Shown piece by piece: positions 34,969 to 43,853 of a stretch of 50,938 nucleotides of DNA. This DNA comes from Lachnospiraceae bacterium (GTDB taxonomy: Bacteria > Bacillota > Clostridia > Lachnospirales > Lachnospiraceae): contig JAFZWW010000009.1 of assembly GCA_017617005.1 (NCBI GenBank), forward strand, positions 1-50,938, read 5' to 3'. The first letter of the stretch is position 1. The number at the start of each line of letters is the position of its first letter. The position numbers were made by a program, and so were the translations under genes. Under the pieces are notes generated by a model. It did not search any database, was not told the DNA's origin, and saw only the letters and a list, made by a program, of their open reading frames with translations.

Positions 34969-36654
34969 ATGCATTTTGATCCAAACACAGGCGAAAAGAT
35001 AATGGATCCCGGTGACGAGATCCAGAACGCTGCACCCCAGCAGGCAGCAGCACCCGCCGCAGATGCCGTACAGCAGGCACAGGCAGCACAGGCCCAGGTA
35101 CAGGCAGGAGCGGCTCAGGCTCAGGCACAGGCGGCACAGGCAGCAGCACCCGCTGCAGACGCAGCACAGCAGGCTCAGCAGGCTTATGCTCAGGCTCAGC
35201 AGCCTCAGTTCCAGGCTCAGCAGCCCCAGTTCCAGGCAGCACCCGCTGCACCTCAGGGCGAGAAGGTTAAGAAGGGACTTCCCATCGGAGCAGTCATTGG
35301 TATCATTGCGGCTGTTGTCGTACTTCTCGTTGTGGGCGTTGTTTTCGCAATGAAGAATCTCGGCGGAAAGGTTTCACTCGTTAACACACTGATCAATGCT
35401 TATGACGGTGAGTATCTTACCGACGCATCCAAGGATTTCAAGTTCGATCCCTTCGGACAGTTCACCTATACCGTAGAGGGTGAAGTTGAAGATCTTGAGT
35501 TCAACGTATCTTTCGCAAGCAACGGCAGCTCACATACCAGAAGCGCTTATGCAACCGTAACCTATTCGGGCTTCACCACCGAATTTACCGGATATATCGA
35601 TGAGAAGAATATCAAGGCTACATGCCCCGTTCTCGGAGATTATCTCTTCCTTTATGATTATTCCAACGACAAGAACGACGGATACCTTATGGAGACACTT
35701 GAGGATTACGGCGTTGATGTCGAGGATTTCAATGCTATGATCGGATTCATGAATGACAATTCCGATCTTGTAAAGAAGTTCTACGAGAAGAACATCGATT
35801 ATTTCAAGGACATTGCAAACGATCTTGATTTCAAGAAGACAGGTGCCAAGGAAACCTTTACCGTAAACGGAAAGAGCGTTACCTGCAAAGAGTATCAGGC
35901 AGTCATCACCGAGGATCTTGTTGTTGAATGGATCGAGGGCTATCAGAAGCTCTGGAATGATTTCTACAAAGAGAATTCCGATGATTTCGAGATCATCGAG
36001 GATCTTGTCGGTGAGGATCTTGACCTTGACGATATCTTCGACGAGATGATCGATGCATGCGATGATATGGAAGATACCACCATTTCCATCTTCTCAAAGG
36101 GAGCTACCGCAGCCTGCATCCGTATTGAAGAGGATGACAACATGATCGAGATCCTTTTCAAGGGCGGCGATTATCTTGCTCAGAACGTTGAGATCAATTA
36201 TGACGTTGATGGCGACGACGGCACCCTTCTTACCATTGAAGGTGAGACCAAGGGCGATGTTCAGACCACTACCATCGAGATGGAAGATTATGATTATGAG
36301 CTCGAGTATTCCTACAACAGGAAGACCGGTGAGCTTACCATGACCTGCGAGGTAGACGGATACGAGATGTACAATCTTGAGTGCACCATCGAGATCACAA
36401 AGGACCAGATCAAGTACACCTATGACACCATGGAGTTCTATGGCGAGGATATGCCTTTTGATTCATTAGTCATCACATTCTCCACCAAGGCTGATATCAA
36501 GGAGCCCAAGAAGGGTGAAGAGATCGACCTCGGAAATATTGATGAGGATGATCTTGAGGATCTTGCTATGGATATCGTGGAAGAGCTCGAGGATAACGAC
36601 GATCTTATGGATGTCATGGAAGACTTTGAAGACCTCATGTGGTATTTCTATTGA
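34969..36654 (+). CDS. Single-pass membrane protein with Ala/Gln-rich linker
   Basis: 561 residues. A short head with FDPNTGEK, then an alanine- and glutamine-rich linker (about 20-95), one TM (about 104-126), and a large acidic extracellular domain rich in beta strands, ending in an Asp/Glu-rich tail. No zinc ribbon is present, but the plan matches the ribbon proteins on either side. GGGAGGAAAAG lies at the end of the ABC gene, so the two are coupled. Its position inside the transporter operon suggests a substrate-binding or accessory role; I know no family. Confidence 0.82.
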   Translation: MHFDPNTGEKIMDPGDEIQNAAPQQAAAPAADAVQQAQAAQAQVQAGAAQAQAQAAQAAAPAADAAQQAQQAYAQAQQPQFQAQQPQFQAAPAAPQGEKVKKGLPIGAVIGIIAAVVVLLVVGVVFAMKNLGGKVSLVNTLINAYDGEYLTDASKDFKFDPFGQFTYTVEGEVEDLEFNVSFASNGSSHTRSAYATVTYSGFTTEFTGYIDEKNIKATCPVLGDYLFLYDYSNDKNDGYLMETLEDYGVDVEDFNAMIGFMNDNSDLVKKFYEKNIDYFKDIANDLDFKKTGAKETFTVNGKSVTCKEYQAVITEDLVVEWIEGYQKLWNDFYKENSDDFEIIEDLVGEDLDLDDIFDEMIDACDDMEDTTISIFSKGATAACIRIEEDDNMIEILFKGGDYLAQNVEINYDVDGDDGTLLTIEGETKGDVQTTTIEMEDYDYELEYSYNRKTGELTMTCEVDGYEMYNLECTIEITKDQIKYTYDTMEFYGEDMPFDSLVITFSTKADIKEPKKGEEIDLGNIDEDDLEDLAMDIVEELEDNDDLMDVMEDFEDLMWYFY

Positions 36655-36686
36655 TCCGCTGACGCGTACGGATCTTTGATGAAGGT

Positions 36687-37907
36687 ATGAACTATTCTTT
36701 ACAGTACATAAGAATAGAATTCAAAAGAGCCGTCCGTGCATTTATAAGCGGACTTGCTACATTTATCATCATATCGGCAATAACTGTAGGCTCTGCGGCG
36801 GCACTCTATGTGCTGCTGCAGAGCCTTGGTATTTCCGAGCCTGTCCGGGTTGCTGTATCCGTGCCCGGTGACGGTTCGATGTCCAAGATGGCGATAAGGC
36901 TTCTCGAAGGAATGGATTCCATAAAGGCGGTCTGCGAATTTGAACTGACCGATGAAGCTGATGCAAGAGAGGGCGTGTATGAAGGAAGGTTCGGAGCAGC
37001 GATCGTGCTTCCCGAGAATTTCTATGAGGGAGTCAATTACGGCGTCAATCCTCCCGCACTCATTCTCATTCCTTCCGATATGTCACCCGGAGTAAAGAAT
37101 TTCGGTGAACTTGTCGAGACTGCAACATCGCTTGTCGATACCGTTGAGGGAGGCATCTATGCCGTTACCGATGCGGGATATGTATACGGCATGAAGGTCT
37201 CCAGGACCGATATGGAAAATTACCTGACGAACATCGCCTTTGATACTCTTCTGAAAAGAACCAAGTTCTTCGATGAGAGCTTCGAAACATCACTCGATGT
37301 CAGCGGGCTTGTTTCGTATTATGCCGTATGTGCCGGACTTATGATCGTGATGATCACCTGTACCGGTTTCGGATATCTGTATTCGAAAAGGAGCAAGTGT
37401 GTCGAGCATTCACTCAGAAGGATCGGACTGGGTCCCGTGAAGACCGGCTTTGTCAAACTCCTTGTCCAGATGTGCCAGCTTGTGCTGATCTTTACGATAT
37501 ATCTTATCGTTCTCAGACTGTTTTCACATATTCTCATCTCCCGCGAAAGTGAAGCACTCATTCTTTCGGGAGAATCGGTACTTGAAGCCTGTGGTATACT
37601 TTCCGGCTTTAAGAATGTCATCCCCGTTCTTTTCTGCATCTGCGGTTTTTCGCATTTTGTCTACTGTCTTTTCAGGGGCAGGGAAGATTCGGGACTTATA
37701 CTCCTTATCATATTCATGATCATGCTCGTGCTCGGAGGCTGCATTGTTCCTTCCGTCTTTTTGCCGGATACGGCTGTAAATATCGGAAGATTCATGCCTG
37801 CCGCGCTCTGGAGAGATGATATTTTTAACGGCGGAATCGTAAGGGAACTTGTAACCGGTGCCGTGCTTTTTGCGATAGGGGAGGTGCTGTCATGGTTAAA
37901 TACCTGA
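36687..37907 (+). CDS. ABC-2 type permease, first subunit
   Basis: 406 residues. N-terminal TM (about 18-42), a large extracellular domain (about 50-210), then five to six TMs in the last 190 residues: the ABC-2 exporter layout. It pairs with the next gene and the ATPase at 34342. It starts 32 bp after the linker protein and overlaps its partner by 16 bp. Confidence 0.82.
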   Translation: MNYSLQYIRIEFKRAVRAFISGLATFIIISAITVGSAAALYVLLQSLGISEPVRVAVSVPGDGSMSKMAIRLLEGMDSIKAVCEFELTDEADAREGVYEGRFGAAIVLPENFYEGVNYGVNPPALILIPSDMSPGVKNFGELVETATSLVDTVEGGIYAVTDAGYVYGMKVSRTDMENYLTNIAFDTLLKRTKFFDESFETSLDVSGLVSYYAVCAGLMIVMITCTGFGYLYSKRSKCVEHSLRRIGLGPVKTGFVKLLVQMCQLVLIFTIYLIVLRLFSHILISRESEALILSGESVLEACGILSGFKNVIPVLFCICGFSHFVYCLFRGREDSGLILLIIFMIMLVLGGCIVPSVFLPDTAVNIGRFMPAALWRDDIFNGGIVRELVTGAVLFAIGEVLSWLNT

Positions 37908-38941
37908 TAAGGCTTTTCCTTATGCTGAAGGCAAAGCTCAAAAGCCCGTTCACATATGTGTGGATACTTCTCATGTGGCTGCTCCTCTGGCTTGTGAACG
38001 AATCGTTCATCCCGTCCGGACAGCCCGCGGAGGTTCTTATACTCAACGAAGCCGGCGATTACGGCGACAGGATCATGAGCATTCTTGAAAACCGTGAGGG
38101 CTCTGTCTCCGCATACGTATATACCGAAGCGGACGATGAAGATCTGCTTCGCGAAATGGTCAGAAAAGGACAGGCGGAGTGCGGATTTATCTTCCCCGAA
38201 GATATGGAGGAAAGAGTCCGGGGTGAGGATACAAGGGAGATGGTGACCATGGTCACGTCGAACTTTTCCGTAAAGAGTGCGGCTGTCAGGGAGACGGTAT
38301 TTGCCGCGATGTTCAGGATCATCTATGCGGATATGGTCGAAAATGCCGAGGCCGAAATCTTTGAAGATCCTTCCGAAGTAAAGGATTATATCAGGGAAAA
38401 ATACGAATACCTCGTCGAGAGTGATGATGTGTTCGGACTTGTATATGAAACCATCGAGCTTCCCGAAGGCGAGAGCAGCGCGATGTTTGCGGACAGGTCG
38501 GATCCGATCAGGGGAACGGCCGCGGTTCTTCTTTTTATTCTGAGCCTGTATTCTGCGGGATCGTTCTTCGGTGAGAGCGGAAGGTTCTACAGGGCACTGA
38601 GAAAGAACGAAAGAGCCCTGAGCATGTTCCTGTATGAACTGTCATCGGTTGCCGTGCCCGCAGTTTCTGCATTTCTGCTCATCAGATATTTTGACGGCGG
38701 AAGTGTTTCGTTATTGAAGGACCTGGGCTGCTTTATCCTGCTCCTTCTGTTCTGCTGCTTATGGAGCGTGGTTTTCATAAAGCTGTTCAAGAGGATCGAA
38801 ACCTACCTTCCTGCCGTGTCGGTCATGCTTTTTGCGTGCTTTGTCCTGTGTCCGGTTTATTTCGACCCTGCTAAATACCTGGCGGTCCTCGGAATAGTCA
38901 CCAGGATCCTGCCGCCGTCCTTCTATCTGTATCTGCTCTGA
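37892..38941 (+). CDS. ABC-2 type permease, second subunit
   Basis: 349 residues with the same layout as its neighbour: TM near 18-36, an extracellular domain to about 205, then six TMs, including the ending LPPSFYLYLL. The ribosome site GGGGAGGTG lies six bases before the ATG inside the upstream gene. No clear terminator follows. Confidence 0.82.
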   Translation: MVKYLIRLFLMLKAKLKSPFTYVWILLMWLLLWLVNESFIPSGQPAEVLILNEAGDYGDRIMSILENREGSVSAYVYTEADDEDLLREMVRKGQAECGFIFPEDMEERVRGEDTREMVTMVTSNFSVKSAAVRETVFAAMFRIIYADMVENAEAEIFEDPSEVKDYIREKYEYLVESDDVFGLVYETIELPEGESSAMFADRSDPIRGTAAVLLFILSLYSAGSFFGESGRFYRALRKNERALSMFLYELSSVAVPAVSAFLLIRYFDGGSVSLLKDLGCFILLLLFCCLWSVVFIKLFKRIETYLPAVSVMLFACFVLCPVYFDPAKYLAVLGIVTRILPPSFYLYLL

Positions 38942-38968
38942 TGCATTTATGAGCCTGACTGCCATCAT

Positions 38969-38997
38969 TTGACATTTTCATTATAAAATAAGAAAAT
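38969..38997 (+). promoter_or_regulatory. Promoter of the 789-residue zinc-ribbon gene
   Basis: TTGACA (38969-38974) matches consensus; 17 bp on, GAAAAT (38992-38997) matches four of six bases of the -10. Confidence 0.4.
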
Positions 38998-39037
38998 AAC
39001 TGTGTTTTAACAGCACCAAAAGAAGGGAGACAAATAA

Positions 39038-41407
39038 ATGAAATGTAAACAATGCGGAGTAGAGCTGGAAGACGGCGCTGTCTTCTGCCAGTCCTGCGGA
39101 GCGAAGGTAGAGGCGCCTGTTGAAGAAAAGCCCGCTGCCGAAGAGCCCAAGGCGGAAGAAAAGCCTGCAGAGGAAGCACCCAAGGCTGAAGAGAAGCCTG
39201 CGGAAGAAGCTCCCAAGGCAGAGGAAAAGCCTGCAGAGGAAGCACCTAAAGCAGAAGAAGCAGCACAGCCCCAGGCAGCACAGGCACAGCCTCAGGCAGC
39301 ACAGGCGCAGCCTCAGGCAGATGCGGCATCCGGAAAGAAGTCAAAGCTTCTTCCCATAATCCTTATTGCGGCAGCCGCTCTTGTAGTCGTTGTTCTTGCC
39401 ATCATCGGCATCAAGGCACTTGGCTCGGGCAAGAAGGGCGATACCTCTACGGTAGTTGCATATGTAAGCAAAGACACTCTCTGTGTCATCATGGATGCGA
39501 CCGCCAAGGAGCCCAAGGTTCTCGAAGTCTGCGATATAGATATCGATGATGATCTGTATGATCTTTATTACGGAGGAAACTATGTTCCCGACAGCCTTGT
39601 AACATGGTCGGATGATGAGAAGACTCTGTATTTCTTCAATGATGTCGACAGTGACGGAACCGCTACATTATGCAAGGTGGCTGTTTCCAAGCTCGGCAAG
39701 GACAAGAGCAAGAATGAGAGCAAGATCGTTGAGATCGATGACAAGGTTCAGCTCGGAAGCCTCAGATTCCTTGATGACGGACGTGTTGCTTATCTCACTT
39801 CAAAGGATAAGCTTATGGTCTATAACGGCAAGGAGTCTGTTGAGGTAGAGAAGGATGTAACTTCCGTTCGCCTGGTAAACGGCGGCAAGGGACTTCTCCT
39901 TCTTTTGGATACAAAAGAAGACGGAACCAGCACTCTTGTTTATGCGGATTCCAAGTTTGAGACCACCGAGATCGACGACGATGTACGTTATATCCAGTCC
40001 GTACTCGATGACAAGGTTTATTACACCAAGCTCGACACCGAGACCTGGGAGTATTCGCTCTATGTATCAGGCTTCGACGGTAAGAGCGAAGAAGAGATCT
40101 GCGACAATTATGAAAGCATCGGCTCAATGACCGATAGCGGATTCTATTACACCGAGTCAGTAGAGGGCGAAGTCAATCTCTACGATTACATCATCGATCC
40201 TTACGAGAAGGACGACAACAATGCGGTTGAGCCCGAGTATCCCGAGTATTCCGCAGGATTCGTACCTTCCTCCGAGACCGAAGCATTTGACGAGTACAAG
40301 CAGGGAAGGATCAAGAAGAATTACGACGATGCTCTCGATTATATGCAGAGCAACTGCAGCATTTATACTTATGACGGCGTTGACTATTACTACGTTTGGA
40401 ACAGCGATGACTGGAATGAGTATTATTACGATATAAATGCGGACAAGTACTACCGTTATGACAGCGACACCTTCTATGCCGCAAGAGACGTTTATTATGA
40501 AGAGCAGGAAGCGTGGTATGCGATCCAGAGCAGGATCTATCTCAGGGAAGCTCTCAAGGAGTACACCTTTGATCCCGGATATGTTTCGCTGAATTATTAT
40601 CACGACGGAAAGAGCGAGGAGCTCGTATCCGAATGCTCGAATGTTGAGCTTGTATATCTTCTCGACAAGACTCCCATGGCTGTATACTCACTTCCTTCAG
40701 AGGATTCCATAGAGAAGATCCATATCGACGATATAAGCTATGCTTATGATGCATATGAGCAGATCTTCGGATACGGAGACAACGGAGAATTCGGTGAGCT
40801 TTTCGTCGCCGTAGGCAGCGATACCGAGATCTCCCTTGATGTTGAAGGAAGGATCGATGATACCATCGTTTCCGAAGACGACGGACTTTTTGCGATCGTT
40901 GTTTACACCAAGGACAAGAAGGACAATTACGAGAAGCAGATCATTCTCTATGATATGAAGGGAACAAGCTTCACCGTAAACGAGAAGTTTGATGATGAAG
41001 CCGAGGCACTCTGCGCATTTAAGAACGGCGTTGTCTATTTCATGAAGGGAACCAACAGTGACGGAACCGAAGCTGACCTTTACGTCTATGACGGCAAGGA
41101 CAACACCAAGGTCCTCAAGAACGTTTCCCTCCACAGCGACGGACTTGTATATGACAACGGAAGCATCCTCTGTTTCGATGATGCCGATGCCGTACTCTAT
41201 GACAAGAACGGTGAGGTGATCGTCAAGCTTGGTTACATTTCATCCATCTATTCCGACATCAACCGCATCTCCGACAAGAAGATCGTATTCTACTCGGAGG
41301 GCAAGCTCCGCTACTTCAACGGAAAAGAGACCGTCAAGATCGCTACAAGCGTTGACAATGTATGGTTCAATTCCTCGACCGGCGGCACTTATCTCAATAT
41401 CTACTAA
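39038..41407 (+). CDS. Zinc-ribbon membrane protein with extracellular propeller-like domain
   Basis: 789 residues. Zinc ribbon C3-C6/C17-C20 at the very start, tandem AEEKPAEEAPK repeats (about 30-75), an Ala/Gln stretch, TM about 104-127, then some 650 extracellular residues with recurring strands such as DDGRVAYLTSKDKLMVYNG that suggest a beta-propeller of the DUF5050 kind (tentative). Rich in aspartate and tyrosine. The ribosome site GAAGGGAGA precedes the ATG. Same plan as the other single-pass proteins of this locus, and transcribed from its own promoter. Confidence 0.82.
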   Translation: MKCKQCGVELEDGAVFCQSCGAKVEAPVEEKPAAEEPKAEEKPAEEAPKAEEKPAEEAPKAEEKPAEEAPKAEEAAQPQAAQAQPQAAQAQPQADAASGKKSKLLPIILIAAAALVVVVLAIIGIKALGSGKKGDTSTVVAYVSKDTLCVIMDATAKEPKVLEVCDIDIDDDLYDLYYGGNYVPDSLVTWSDDEKTLYFFNDVDSDGTATLCKVAVSKLGKDKSKNESKIVEIDDKVQLGSLRFLDDGRVAYLTSKDKLMVYNGKESVEVEKDVTSVRLVNGGKGLLLLLDTKEDGTSTLVYADSKFETTEIDDDVRYIQSVLDDKVYYTKLDTETWEYSLYVSGFDGKSEEEICDNYESIGSMTDSGFYYTESVEGEVNLYDYIIDPYEKDDNNAVEPEYPEYSAGFVPSSETEAFDEYKQGRIKKNYDDALDYMQSNCSIYTYDGVDYYYVWNSDDWNEYYYDINADKYYRYDSDTFYAARDVYYEEQEAWYAIQSRIYLREALKEYTFDPGYVSLNYYHDGKSEELVSECSNVELVYLLDKTPMAVYSLPSEDSIEKIHIDDISYAYDAYEQIFGYGDNGEFGELFVAVGSDTEISLDVEGRIDDTIVSEDDGLFAIVVYTKDKKDNYEKQIILYDMKGTSFTVNEKFDDEAEALCAFKNGVVYFMKGTNSDGTEADLYVYDGKDNTKVLKNVSLHSDGLVYDNGSILCFDDADAVLYDKNGEVIVKLGYISSIYSDINRISDKKIVFYSEGKLRYFNGKETVKIATSVDNVWFNSSTGGTYLNIY
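39122..39259 (+). repeat. 33-bp tandem repeats in the zinc-ribbon linker
   Basis: Three full copies of an 11-residue unit KAEEKPAEEAP (39149-39247), flanked by degenerate copies. Confidence 0.8.
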
Positions 41408-41432
41408 TGTATTAAAGTTTTATAAACATACG

Positions 41433-41462
41433 GGGCGGTGGGCTTTCCACCGCCCTTTTTTG
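41433..41462 (+). terminator. Terminator after the 789-residue gene
   Basis: GGGCGGTGG (41433-41441) and CCACCGCCC (41447-41455), followed by seven T. Confidence 0.9.
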
Positions 41463-41491
41463 TTGAAAGTTTTACCGCTGCGGATTATAGT
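41463..41491 (+). promoter_or_regulatory. Promoter of the two-TM protein gene
   Basis: TTGAAA (41463-41468), 17 bp, TATAGT (41486-41491): identical hexamers and spacing to the promoter at 25264-25292. Confidence 0.6.
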
Positions 41492-41538
41492 TAAAGGGAT
41501 ATTTTTTCTTTTTCGGAAAGATCCGTTCGGAGGTTTTT

Positions 41539-42039
41539 ATGGATAAGGGATATTACGAATTTCTGGTGCCGGGAAAACCCAACACCGCGGCCAAGGCAGG
41601 CAAGATAGTTCTCATAATCGTCTGTATCCTCTGCATTGTCGCAGTGCTCTTTGGCTTTTCGATCGGCCTGATCCTTGCGATCCTTGCCGGCGCAGGGGCA
41701 TATTTCTGCTCGATGTACACCGATGTCGAATATGAATACCTCTATATCGAGAGGGAGATCTCGATAGATAAGGTCTTTAACAAGGAAAGAAGAAAGCATG
41801 CCGAGACCCTGAGCGTGGACAAGGTTCAGGTTTTTGCTCCCGAAAAGAGCTCCAAACTGGACAATTTCGGAAATATGCAGAATATGAAGACCACGGATTA
41901 CAGCTGCCCCGAAACCGAGAACGGACTGAAGAAGTACGTGATGGTATATGAGGGCGGAAGGAAGATCCTCTTTTCACTCGATGAGGAGATGGCCAAGGCT
42001 TTCAAGAACAAGATCCCCAGGGTTTTCAGCGACTATTGA
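41539..42039 (+). CDS. Two-TM conserved protein of unknown function
   Basis: 166 residues. Two adjacent TM segments (about 23-62) separated by a tight turn, then a cytoplasmic domain with YEYLYIEREISIDKVFNKE and KKYVMVYEGGRK, as in a PH-like or DUF6106-like protein (recalled, not checked). The ribosome site CGGAGG precedes the ATG by six bases. It has its own promoter and no partner gene. Confidence 0.75.
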   Translation: MDKGYYEFLVPGKPNTAAKAGKIVLIIVCILCIVAVLFGFSIGLILAILAGAGAYFCSMYTDVEYEYLYIEREISIDKVFNKERRKHAETLSVDKVQVFAPEKSSKLDNFGNMQNMKTTDYSCPETENGLKKYVMVYEGGRKILFSLDEEMAKAFKNKIPRVFSDY

Positions 42040-42102
42040 TCCTGCTGTCCTAAACGTGCAAAGGCGGGTAAAAAAAGTCATTTCTTTTGTCGAAAACGTT
42101 CC

Positions 42103-42131
42103 TTGACTTTTGTTTTCCCGGATGATAACAT
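42103..42131 (+). promoter_or_regulatory. Promoter of guaB
   Basis: TTGACT (42103-42108), 17 bp, TAACAT (42126-42131). A short dyad, GAAAACGTTCC, lies at 42092-42102 just ahead of the -35. Confidence 0.6.
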
Positions 42132-42137
42132 TTTTAA

Positions 42138-43649
<1,512 letters not shown>

Positions 43650-43657
43650 GTTCATTA

Positions 43658-43688
43658 AACGGCAGGATTCATATCCTGCCGTTTTTTT
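43658..43688 (+). terminator. guaB terminator
   Basis: AACGGCAGGA (43658-43667) and TCCTGCCGTT (43674-43683) with a T run. Confidence 0.92.
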
Positions 43689-43737
43689 GTTCTTAATGTA
43701 TTCTTAATTAGCGGATTCCTTTTATTTGTCGCGGTTT

Positions 43738-43853
43738 TGTGGTATATTTTTTATTGGATAAGGTCAGTTTTTGTGTGATGGGGGGAAATGTTTCACGCAA
43801 TAATTCTCTGAGACCTTTATTTTTGCTCTTCAAATTTATCTTTCGAGGTGTTT
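43738..43853 (+). promoter_or_regulatory. Extended -10 promoter and folded leader of the GGDEF-EAL gene
   Basis: TGG-TATATT at about 43740-43748 fits an extended -10. The ~100-base leader can fold: GTGTGA (43773-43778) with TCACGC (43793-43798), closed by AAGGTC (43760-43765) with GACCTT (43812-43817), followed by a T-rich run. The run makes the outer stem look like a weak attenuator. No known c-di-GMP riboswitch pattern is visible. Confidence 0.35.

Noticed and set aside
42089-42102. Possible CcpA cre site or purine operator before guaB
   Set aside because: The core GAAAACGTTCC resembles both, but two or more conserved positions are wrong for cre and the flanks do not fit a PurBox.
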